From an uncultured Bacteroidales bacterium (GTDB taxonomy: Bacteria > Bacteroidota > Bacteroidia > Bacteroidales > UBA932): a stretch of 14,284 nucleotides of DNA. Below the pieces are notes generated by a model that saw nothing but the letters and a program-made list of their open reading frames with translations, searched no databases and was not told the DNA's origin. Position numbers and translations under genes: made by a program. The stretch covers positions 1 through 14,284 of the forward strand of contig CAJOMY010000030.1 in assembly GCA_905235775.1 (NCBI GenBank), written 5' to 3'. Shown here piece by piece: positions 6,875 through 12,993 of the stretch; position 1 is the first letter of the stretch, and each line of letters starts with the position of its first letter.

Positions 6875-8413
6875 TTATTCGGTCTGTTCCTTGTTTTCCT
6901 TCTTCAGTACCTTCTCAGGTCTCATCTGCGGGAAGAAAAGAACGTCCTGGATGGTGGTCTGGCCGGTCATGAACATCGTCAGGCGGTCGATCCCCATCCC
7001 GAGACCGGAGGTCGGCGGCATGCCGTACTCCAGCGCGCGGACAAAGTCCATATCGATATACATCGCCTCGTCGTCGCCCTTGCTCTTGAGCGCGGCCTGC
7101 TCCTCGAAACGCTCCAGCTGGTCGATCGGGTCGTTCAGCTCGGAGTATGCGTTCGCCAGCTCCTTGCCGCAGACGAAGAGCTCGAAGCGCTCGGTCAGCG
7201 CCGGATCGCTGCGGTGGCGCTTGGTCAGCGGCGACATCTCGACGGGATAGTCGATGATGAAGGTCGGCTGGATGAGCTTGTCCTCGCAGTAGGTGCCGAA
7301 GATGGCGTCGATCAGCTTGCCCTTGCCCATCGAAGGCTCGATCTCCACGTTGAGGCGCTTGCAGGTGGCGCGCAGCTCATCCTCGTCCATGCCCTTCACG
7401 TCCACGCCGGCGTACTCCCGGATGGCGTCGAGGATGGGCAGACGGCGGTAAGTCCCGCCGAAGTCCACTTCGTTCTCCCCGATCCGGACTTTCGTGGTGC
7501 CGTTGACGGCAAGCGAGATCTTCGCAAGCATGGTCTCGACGAACTTCATCATCCAGTTGTAGTCCTTGTAGGCCACGTAGATCTCCATGCAGGTGAACTC
7601 GGGATTGTGCGTCTTGTCCATGCCCTCGTTGCGGAAATCCTTGGCGAACTCATACACCCCGGCATAGCCGCCCACGATCAGGCGCTTGAGGTAAAGCTCG
7701 TTGGCAATACGCAGATAGAGCGGAATGTCGAGCGCATTGTGGTGCGTGATGAACGGACGCGCCGTGGCACCGCCCGGGATGCCCTGCAGGATGGGGGTCT
7801 CGACCTCCAGGCAGCCGGCGGCGTTGAAATATTCGCGCATCGTCGCGATGATCTTCGCGCGCTTGAAGAACACATCCTTGACCTGCGGGTTGACAATCAG
7901 GTCCACATAGCGCTGGCGGTAACGGAGCTCGGGATCCGTGAAGGCGTCGAAAACCTGCCCGTCCTGCTCCTTGACGATGGGCAGCACGCGCAGCGACTTG
8001 CTCAGCAGGGTGAGCTCCCGGGCGTGGACGCTCAGCTGGCCGGTCTGGGTGATGAAGGCGAAGCCCTTGATGCCCACGATGTCACCGATGTCCATAAGTT
8101 TCTTCCAGACGGTGTTGTACATCGTCTTGTCCTCGCCGGGACAGATCTCGTCACGCTTGACATAGATTTGGATGCGGCCGGTCTCGTCCTGGAGCTCGCC
8201 GAAGGAGGCGGCGCCCATGATGCGGCGGCTCATCAGGCGGCCGGCGATGCAGACGTCCTGCAGGTTGCCCTTCTCCGGGTCGAATTCCGCCAGGATCTGC
8301 GCCGCAGTGGCGTTCACGGGGTACTCGGCCGCCGGATACGGCTCGATCCCCAGGTCCCTCAGTTTTGCCAGCGATTCGCGGCGGATAAGTTCTTGTTCGC
8401 TATATTCTGCCAT
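6875..8413 (-). CDS. lysS: Lysyl-tRNA synthetase, class II
   Basis: The predicted protein has 512 residues. LysRS activates lysine with ATP and charges tRNA-Lys. An OB-fold anticodon-binding domain spans about residues 53-137 (VCIAGRLMSRRIMGAASFGELQD). Class II motif 1 lies around FFKRAKIIATMREYFNAAGCLEVETPIL (residues 182-209), motif 2 at FRNEG (260-264) with the HNPEFT segment after it, and motif 3 at GLGMGIDRL (470-478). All lysine-pocket segments look intact. The length matches the common bacterial form; from memory, some Bacteroides LysRS proteins are about 60 residues longer at the C-terminus, and that extension is absent here. The start codon lies 8 nt downstream of a TATCTTTG promoter element, which supports this ATG. 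It is the first gene of lysS-methyltransferase-aroE. Confidence 0.98.
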   Translation of the reverse strand: MAEYSEQELIRRESLAKLRDLGIEPYPAAEYPVNATAAQILAEFDPEKGNLQDVCIAGRLMSRRIMGAASFGELQDETGRIQIYVKRDEICPGEDKTMYNTVWKKLMDIGDIVGIKGFAFITQTGQLSVHARELTLLSKSLRVLPIVKEQDGQVFDAFTDPELRYRQRYVDLIVNPQVKDVFFKRAKIIATMREYFNAAGCLEVETPILQGIPGGATARPFITHHNALDIPLYLRIANELYLKRLIVGGYAGVYEFAKDFRNEGMDKTHNPEFTCMEIYVAYKDYNWMMKFVETMLAKISLAVNGTTKVRIGENEVDFGGTYRRLPILDAIREYAGVDVKGMDEDELRATCKRLNVEIEPSMGKGKLIDAIFGTYCEDKLIQPTFIIDYPVEMSPLTKRHRSDPALTERFELFVCGKELANAYSELNDPIDQLERFEEQAALKSKGDDEAMYIDMDFVRALEYGMPPTSGLGMGIDRLTMFMTGQTTIQDVLFFPQMRPEKVLKKENKEQTE

Positions 8414-8421
8414 AATGAGCG

Positions 8422-8429
8422 CAAAGATA
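8422..8429 (-). promoter_or_regulatory. Bacteroidota -7 promoter element upstream of lysS
   Basis: Read on the minus strand this is TATCTTTG, an exact match to TAnnTTTG. It lies in the 24-nt gap between the second dehydrogenase gene and lysS, ending 8 nt before the lysS ATG. No clear TTG -33 element is visible at the usual spacing. The implied transcript would have almost no 5' leader. Confidence 0.6.
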
Positions 8430-8437
8430 CGAAAAAA

Positions 8438-9238
8438 TCACAGGATTCGCCCGGTCTCCTCCCAGAGACGGCGTTGCAGGTCCGGATCGAGGTAGCGGGC
8501 GGGAATCTCCCGGGAACCCCTGCCGACGAAGTAGCGGAGCCGCCCGTCCGCCGAAAGGGCGCCCAGCGGCGGGACGGCCCCTTTCTCCGGCGACTTGATG
8601 AAGGGTCGGAACAGGACGTCCGCGAGCGGGTCGAACCAGCGCCCCATCGTGATGATGCCGGAATTCACAATACCGGGGTCGGCGAGGTTGACGCGCAGCC
8701 CGGGATAGCGGCGGGCAAGCTCCAGGGAGAAGTGCAGCAACGCCAGCTTGGATCGGGCATACGTGCCCAGCTGGGAGAAATCCTTCGCTTCGGGCCGGAG
8801 GGCCGCCTCGTCCACCTGCACGAAGCGGCAGGTCAGCGAGACCATGCTCACGACGCGGGCGTCCGGGGTCATGCGGGGCAGGAGCAGCTGCGTCAGCAGG
8901 AAAGGAGCGAAATAATTGACGCTGAAAGTGTTCTCCAGACCGTCTCCGGTCAGCGAATAGCCCCGGCTGATCACCCCGGCGTTATGGAAAAGCGCCTCCA
9001 CCGGGCCGTCGCCGAGCTCCTGGGAGAAAGCCCGTACGGATGCGAGGGAAGTCAGGTCCAACACGCGGATGTCAATCCGGGCATCCGGCGTGGCGGCCAG
9101 GATCTCTGTCCGCAGCGCTTCCGCCTTGGCCACGTTGCGGCAGGCCATCACGACAGACTGGCCTTGCGCGGCAAGGGTGCGCGTCACGACGGCGCCGATG
9201 CCGCCTGTAGCTCCGGTTACGATGATCTTACCGGTCAT
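8438..9238 (-). CDS. Short-chain dehydrogenase/reductase, retinol-dehydrogenase-like, last gene of the steroid-reductase-type operon
   Basis: The predicted protein has 266 residues. I chose the ATG at 9238 because the nucleotide loop (IVTGATGGIG) begins within a few residues; the open frame upstream is antisense-type filler. SDR landmarks are TGATGGIG (residues 8-15), an Arg34 after ACRN that suggests NADP(H), HNAG (Asn86) and the catalytic YARSK (Tyr160, Lys164) with Ser134 as the likely partner. The CRN motif, NTFSVNYFAPFLLTQLLLP and LRVNLADPGIV most resemble the RDH11/12-like subgroup, which interconverts alcohols and ketones of lipophilic molecules. It overlaps the secreted-protein gene by 11 nt. 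In this operon it is a candidate hydroxysteroid or fatty-alcohol dehydrogenase. Substrate and stereochemistry cannot be read from the sequence. Confidence 0.88.
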   Translation of the reverse strand: MTGKIIVTGATGGIGAVVTRTLAAQGQSVVMACRNVAKAEALRTEILAATPDARIDIRVLDLTSLASVRAFSQELGDGPVEALFHNAGVISRGYSLTGDGLENTFSVNYFAPFLLTQLLLPRMTPDARVVSMVSLTCRFVQVDEAALRPEAKDFSQLGTYARSKLALLHFSLELARRYPGLRVNLADPGIVNSGIITMGRWFDPLADVLFRPFIKSPEKGAVPPLGALSADGRLRYFVGRGSREIPARYLDPDLQRRLWEETGRIL

Positions 9239-10187
9239 ATTCCATGCGGATGTTGTCCACCCAGAGGGTGTTGCCCGGCTCGCCGACAAATTCTTCGCAG
9301 CTGCCGGAGGACAGCTGCAGGATCGCATGGGTGACCGGGGCGTCCGCGTCCGCCCAGCCTTCCTCCAGGATGGGGACGCGCTTGCCCTTGCTGTTGACGG
9401 CATACAGTGACTTCTTCCCCTGGATGAGGCCCATGTAGGATTGGAATCCGGGCTGGCGGGAGGCGTCGCCGTACATGACCGGGATGCGATGGTCCTTCAC
9501 CCAGCCGGACGAGCTCCTGCCGATGCGGAAGAAGGCTGTGCCCACGCGCTCCGCGTGAATGTTGCCATCCGCATCCTCCCAGCGGTGCTGGAGGATCAGC
9601 GAGACCTGGCAGGGGTCCTTCCCGGGGAGCTGCGTCACCCGCAGGGAACTGGCGCGGGTGAGCGTCCCGCTGGCCTGCAGGAAGGCTTTGTAGTCCAGCA
9701 CGAGCGCGGCGGGGCGCTTCGTGAACGGGATGCCCCAGTCCATGTTGGCCAGCGGATTCTTGGTCCCGCGGATCGGCTCGAAGATTTTGCCCCAGTAGAG
9801 GGCGCCCGTGGCGAGTGCATTGACCTCCACGATGCCCGCGGCCTTGCACGACGTCAGGACGGTGCTGAGCTTGGCGCAGCGGCCGGTCGGACCGTCTTCC
9901 GGCACGACATTCACGCTGGTCTTGACGATGCCGGAGACCTTTGCATAGGCGTTGGAGGACGCCCAGATGGTCTTGGAATAATCGTAGGCGCGTTCGCCGT
10001 CATAGACGGCATCCGGACCGACGACATACAGGGTTCTCTCTTCGCCGCCCAGCACGCCCGACTCCTTGATGTGCCGGACGGTCCAATGTTCGAAATCCCC
10101 AAAGGGGACGGTCTCGTAGCGCTGGGCGGCCAGGGGTAGTGCGCCCGCCAGCAGCAGGCCGATTGCTATGCTTTGTATTTTTCCCAT
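9228..10187 (-). CDS. Secreted PCMD-like domain protein of unknown function
   Basis: The predicted protein has 319 residues. The N-terminus (MGKIQSIAIGLLLAGALPLAAQ) is a typical type I signal peptide, with cleavage likely near residue 21 or 22. There is no lipobox cysteine, so it should be periplasmic or exported rather than a lipoprotein. The mature protein opens with FGDFEHW and later has AKLST, an IPFTKRPAALVLDYKAF segment and a closing GNTLWVDNIRMEY. These landmarks resemble the Bacteroidota PCMD family (putative carbohydrate metabolism domain), a beta-sandwich family with no established reaction. The assignment is by pattern memory only. It overlaps the upstream dehydrogenase by 22 nt and the downstream one by 11 nt, so it is firmly inside a redox operon whose other products look cytoplasmic or membrane-bound. 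A role in binding or presenting the hydrophobic substrate at the envelope is possible but unproven. Confidence 0.75.
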   Translation of the reverse strand: MGKIQSIAIGLLLAGALPLAAQRYETVPFGDFEHWTVRHIKESGVLGGEERTLYVVGPDAVYDGERAYDYSKTIWASSNAYAKVSGIVKTSVNVVPEDGPTGRCAKLSTVLTSCKAAGIVEVNALATGALYWGKIFEPIRGTKNPLANMDWGIPFTKRPAALVLDYKAFLQASGTLTRASSLRVTQLPGKDPCQVSLILQHRWEDADGNIHAERVGTAFFRIGRSSSGWVKDHRIPVMYGDASRQPGFQSYMGLIQGKKSLYAVNSKGKRVPILEEGWADADAPVTHAILQLSSGSCEEFVGEPGNTLWVDNIRMEYDR

Positions 10188-10927
10188 ATTCTGGAGATGA
10201 CAGGTCCCGGCAGCAGGGCGATGAGCGCCGGGAGCCAGACGTTCATGGACGAGGGCTGGATGAGGCGGCGGCGGTGGAACATGGCGCGCAGCGAGCGCCG
10301 GACCAGCCACTCGGGCGTGTGGATGAACCGGGTGCGGACACCGATGCGCATCCATTTCTCGTCGAGGTTGTACAGGGGCGTGGCGATGGCGGCGGGACAG
10401 ACGGTCGTGACGCCCACCCCGTAGGGTTCCATCTCGTAGGAGAGGGAACGGCCGAAGCTCCGCAGATAGGCTTTGGTGGCGGAATAGACCGTGATCCCGG
10501 GCACGGGCAGGCGGGCAGCCATCGAGGAGACATTGAGGATGTAGCCGCTCCCCCGCTCCTTCATCCGGGCGCCGAAAAGCAGGCACAGCCGGGTGATGGT
10601 CGTAACGTGCAGGTGGATCATCGCCTGGACACGGTCCAGGTCCTCCGCCTGCAGTTCCTTGAAGAAAAACATGCCGGCATCGTTGACGATCACGTCCGGG
10701 ACGAGGCCTTGCGCATCGCACCAGGCCACGAGTCCGTCAGCCGAGCGTTCCTGCGCGAGATCCTGGAAACGGGTGCGGACCGACACCGGACCGGACAGTT
10801 CCCGGGCAGTATCGGCGAGCGCCTGCTCCTGGTTGCTCACCAGCACCAGATCATAGCCCCGCGCAGCAAGCTGCCGGGCGAATTCCAGGCCCATGCCGGA
10901 ACTGCCTCCCGTAATCAGTGCGACCAT
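10166..10927 (-). CDS. Short-chain dehydrogenase/reductase, 17-beta-HSD/3-ketoacyl-reductase-like
   Basis: The predicted protein has 253 residues. It has the classical SDR signature TGGSSGMG (residues 6-13), a variant NDAG (Asn82-Gly85) where NNAG is usual, Ser135 in NVSSMAA, and the catalytic YSATK (Tyr148, Lys152). The stretch PVPGITVYSATKAYLRSFGRSLSYE and the hydrophobic, proline-containing C-terminus (LPALIALLPGPVISRIW) recall the eukaryotic HSD17B3/B12 steroid and very-long-chain 3-ketoacyl reductases. It overlaps the OYE gene by 13 nt and the secreted-protein gene by 22 nt. In context it is the best candidate for the step that reduces a 3-keto group after ring or double-bond reduction. 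A role on 3-ketoacyl lipids is the main alternative. SDR membership is certain; substrate is inferred. Confidence 0.88.
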   Translation of the reverse strand: MVALITGGSSGMGLEFARQLAARGYDLVLVSNQEQALADTARELSGPVSVRTRFQDLAQERSADGLVAWCDAQGLVPDVIVNDAGMFFFKELQAEDLDRVQAMIHLHVTTITRLCLLFGARMKERGSGYILNVSSMAARLPVPGITVYSATKAYLRSFGRSLSYEMEPYGVGVTTVCPAAIATPLYNLDEKWMRIGVRTRFIHTPEWLVRRSLRAMFHRRRLIQPSSMNVWLPALIALLPGPVISRIWEKYKA

Positions 10928-12153
10928 CGCTGTTCGGCTTTATCGATTTCCCGGCGCAGGTCGCGGGGCAGGTCCGCCATGCAGCGGTTGCACTTCATTT
11001 CGAGCGAATACATCCGCCCGATGCAGTAATTGGAGTGGCGGCAGCCGCTGCGCTCGATCTCCCCGCTGTGGAGCTTGTTGACAAAGTCCGTGTCGTGGAC
11101 GAGCGCCCGCGCCATCTGCACGGCGTCGAAGCCGGCGTCCAGCACCTTTTCGATCGAGGCGCGCGAAACCATGCCGCCCACATAGACCAGCGGCAGTGTC
11201 ACGGCGGCGCGGAAGACCTTGGCGTCCTCGAAGAAATAGGCATCCTCGTAGGGGACGGTCGGGATCATGATGTGCCCGCCCACGCGCACGAGGGCCTTGA
11301 GCCACCAGAATTTCCGCATGTCCATATAATGGGCAAGGGTGCGGATGGGCATCGCCCCGCGCATCACTTCCATCGGCGCCTTGCTGACAAAACCGGCCGA
11401 GAGCACGATGGCGTGCACGCCGAGGCGTTCCAATTCACGGGCCACCTCCAGGCACTCGTCCTGCTGCATGCCGCCCCTGAAGCCGTCGTGCATGTTCATT
11501 TTCACCAGTACGCCCATATCCGTGCCGGCGGCCTCCATGACACGGGTGATCACCTGCCGCATGAAGCGCATCCGGTTCTGGAGCGACCCGCCGTACGAGT
11601 CGTGCCGGTGGTTGGTGTAGGGCGAAAGGAACTGGCTGATCAGGTAGCCGTGTCCGGCGTGGATCTCCACGCAATCGAAGCCGGCTTCCCGCGCAAGGTC
11701 CACGGCGTGACCGAAGTCCTCCACCAGCGCGAGGATCTCGTCTTCGCGCAGCTTCCGGACGAAGGTCGGGGAATATAGGTTGAAGCCGCCGGAGGCGCCC
11801 ACGGGGGTGCATCCGCAGGTGGCGCGGTGCGTCATGTTGCCGCAGTGGCCCAGCTGGATGGAGGCTTTGGCGCCTTCGGCATGGATGGCGTCGGTGATGC
11901 GCCTGAGATCCGGGACGATCTCTTCGCGCATCCACAGCTGTCCGTCGAAGGACAGGCCGCTCCGGTTGACGGAGGCATAAGCCAGCGTCGTCATGCCGAC
12001 ACCGCCCCGGGCCACGGCCACGTGGTAGTCCATCAAGTCCTGTGAAGGCCTGTTGCCATAGGCCATATTCTCAAAGGCGGCGGAACGGATGATCTTGTTG
12101 CGCAGCGTGACCGGCCCGATCTGTACGGGCTCGAAGATGGGAGACTCAATCAT
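10915..12153 (-). CDS. Old Yellow Enzyme-family NADH:flavin oxidoreductase (candidate delta4-ketosteroid 5-beta-reductase)
   Basis: The predicted protein has 412 residues forming a single FMN-binding TIM barrel. It starts with the usual FEPVQIGPVTLRNKIIRSA. Gln100 in SIQLGH and the active-site stretch EIHAGHGYLISQFLSPYTNHRHDSYGGS (His165, His168, Tyr170), with NRMRF after it, are diagnostic of the family. GGM (326-328) is in the usual phosphate-binding region. The C-terminus carries Cys371, Cys377, Cys388 and Cys391, spaced Cx5C-x10-CxxC. FadH/BaiCD-type enzymes instead use about CxxCx3Cx11C for a 4Fe-4S cluster and have an extra FAD/NAD domain, which is absent here. The family reduces C=C bonds next to a carbonyl. 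Gut bacterial 5-beta-reductases of bile acids and steroids belong to this family. The gene starts 4 nt after the 5-alpha-reductase stop, so both reductases are made together. Confidence 0.92.
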   Translation of the reverse strand: MIESPIFEPVQIGPVTLRNKIIRSAAFENMAYGNRPSQDLMDYHVAVARGGVGMTTLAYASVNRSGLSFDGQLWMREEIVPDLRRITDAIHAEGAKASIQLGHCGNMTHRATCGCTPVGASGGFNLYSPTFVRKLREDEILALVEDFGHAVDLAREAGFDCVEIHAGHGYLISQFLSPYTNHRHDSYGGSLQNRMRFMRQVITRVMEAAGTDMGVLVKMNMHDGFRGGMQQDECLEVARELERLGVHAIVLSAGFVSKAPMEVMRGAMPIRTLAHYMDMRKFWWLKALVRVGGHIMIPTVPYEDAYFFEDAKVFRAAVTLPLVYVGGMVSRASIEKVLDAGFDAVQMARALVHDTDFVNKLHSGEIERSGCRHSNYCIGRMYSLEMKCNRCMADLPRDLRREIDKAEQRWSH

Positions 12154-12157
12154 GTCG

Positions 12158-12928
12158 TCAGTAGATGAACGGGATGATACGTTTCACTTTCCGGGTGTCC
12201 AGCTCGCCGGGGAACTCCTGACAGTAATAATCGTAGATGCGCGCGGCGCGCGGCGCGAGGTTCGCAAAAGTCCACAGGGCAAAAATGGCGCCGGCCCAGG
12301 ACCAGGTCAGGATGGCGAAGCCCACCCATTCGAGAAACTCCCCGAAGTAGTTGGCGCTCGTCACATAGCGGAACATGCCGTCCCGGGGCAGGTAGTGCGC
12401 CGTGTCGCCCGGCTTGCGCAGATGCCGGATGATGGAGTCGGACTGGATGTTGATGAACATGCCGCCGAGGAACAGCATCGTGCCGAGGATGAACGGCACG
12501 CTGCCCAGCCAGCTGGCCGGATAGGCGTCCGGGGGAGAAAGGTAGAAAATCCACCCGCCCTGCATGAAAGCGTTGAGCGTATTGAAAAGCACACCCATCA
12601 GGATGATGCTGAGCGGCATCCTGCTCTCGCCGCGGATCAGCAGGGGGAAGATGAAGGAACGATGGAAGTAGTGCAGCTCGAAGAGCAGCAGGAACACCAG
12701 CCGGACCGGATCCGTCCGGCGGTCGGAAAACCGCCAGAGCAGCAGCATCGCCACGAAGACGGGAGCTTCCATCAGCACCCAGCCGAGCCTGTTGCCCACG
12801 GAAGGACCCCATTTGGGGGTATAGAACTTCCCGTATCCGGCGCTGATGCGGAACAGGGCGGCAAATACGCCGCCGGCCAGGATGGCCATTCCGACCAGGA
12901 ACCAGTTGAATGTTTGTTCAGATAACAT
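12158..12928 (-). CDS. Steroid 5-alpha-reductase family membrane protein (3-oxo-5-alpha-steroid 4-dehydrogenase-like)
   Basis: The predicted protein has 256 residues from the ATG at 12928. An in-frame ATG at 12958 would add ten residues, but the TAACTTTG promoter element lies between the two, so the inner start is preferred. Six or seven hydrophobic segments are visible. The residues known from human SRD5A enzymes are present: Glu54 in LMEAPVF, Tyr87 in HYFHRSFIFP, and Asn193/Glu197 in SANYFGEFLEWVGF. The C-terminus has the family ending RIYDYYCQEFP...IIPFIY. The family transfers hydride from NADPH to the delta4 double bond of 3-oxo steroids within the membrane. Related proteins act on enoyl lipids and polyprenols. 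It heads the five-gene operon and is divergent from recJ. Family membership is very sure; a steroid or bile-acid substrate is inferred from the following OYE and dehydrogenase genes. Confidence 0.93.
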   Translation of the reverse strand: MLSEQTFNWFLVGMAILAGGVFAALFRISAGYGKFYTPKWGPSVGNRLGWVLMEAPVFVAMLLLWRFSDRRTDPVRLVFLLLFELHYFHRSFIFPLLIRGESRMPLSIILMGVLFNTLNAFMQGGWIFYLSPPDAYPASWLGSVPFILGTMLFLGGMFINIQSDSIIRHLRKPGDTAHYLPRDGMFRYVTSANYFGEFLEWVGFAILTWSWAGAIFALWTFANLAPRAARIYDYYCQEFPGELDTRKVKRIIPFIY

Positions 12929-12936
12929 AAACTGGG

Positions 12937-12944
12937 CAAAGTTA
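12937..12944 (-). promoter_or_regulatory. Bacteroidota -7 promoter element for the reductase operon
   Basis: On the minus strand this reads TAACTTTG, matching TAnnTTTG, and ends 8 nt before the ATG at 12928. It supports that ATG over the one at 12958. A TTG occurs upstream in an AT-rich run but nearer than the usual -33 spacing. Confidence 0.55.
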
Positions 12945-12979
12945 TAAAGGATTCTCAAAAAATAATCATAAAATTGTAT

Positions 12980-12987
12980 TATCTTTG
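12980..12987 (+). promoter_or_regulatory. Bacteroidota -7 promoter element for recJ
   Basis: TATCTTTG matches TAnnTTTG exactly and ends 6 nt before the recJ ATG at 12994. The surrounding 65-nt divergent spacer (12929-12993) is AT-rich against a strongly GC-rich background. No good -33 TTG is seen at standard distance. The predicted leader is only a few nucleotides or absent. Confidence 0.6.
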
Positions 12988-12993
12988 TCTGAT

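Noticed and set aside
6686..9334. 882-codon plus-strand open frame across lysS and the second dehydrogenase gene
   Set aside because: It is antisense to well-supported genes, is His/Ala/Gly/Asp-rich with no recognisable domain, and shares the codon-bias explanation.
9239..9403. Upstream in-frame extension of the retinol-dehydrogenase-like SDR
   Set aside because: The extra 55 residues are Ser/Ala/Arg-rich, read out of frame through the secreted-protein gene, and precede a normal SDR N-terminus at 9238.
12700..12720. Inverted repeat GCCGGAC/GTCCGGC with a 7-nt loop inside the 5-alpha-reductase gene
   Set aside because: It encodes conserved-looking residues of the protein and is the sort of short stem expected by chance in GC-rich coding DNA.
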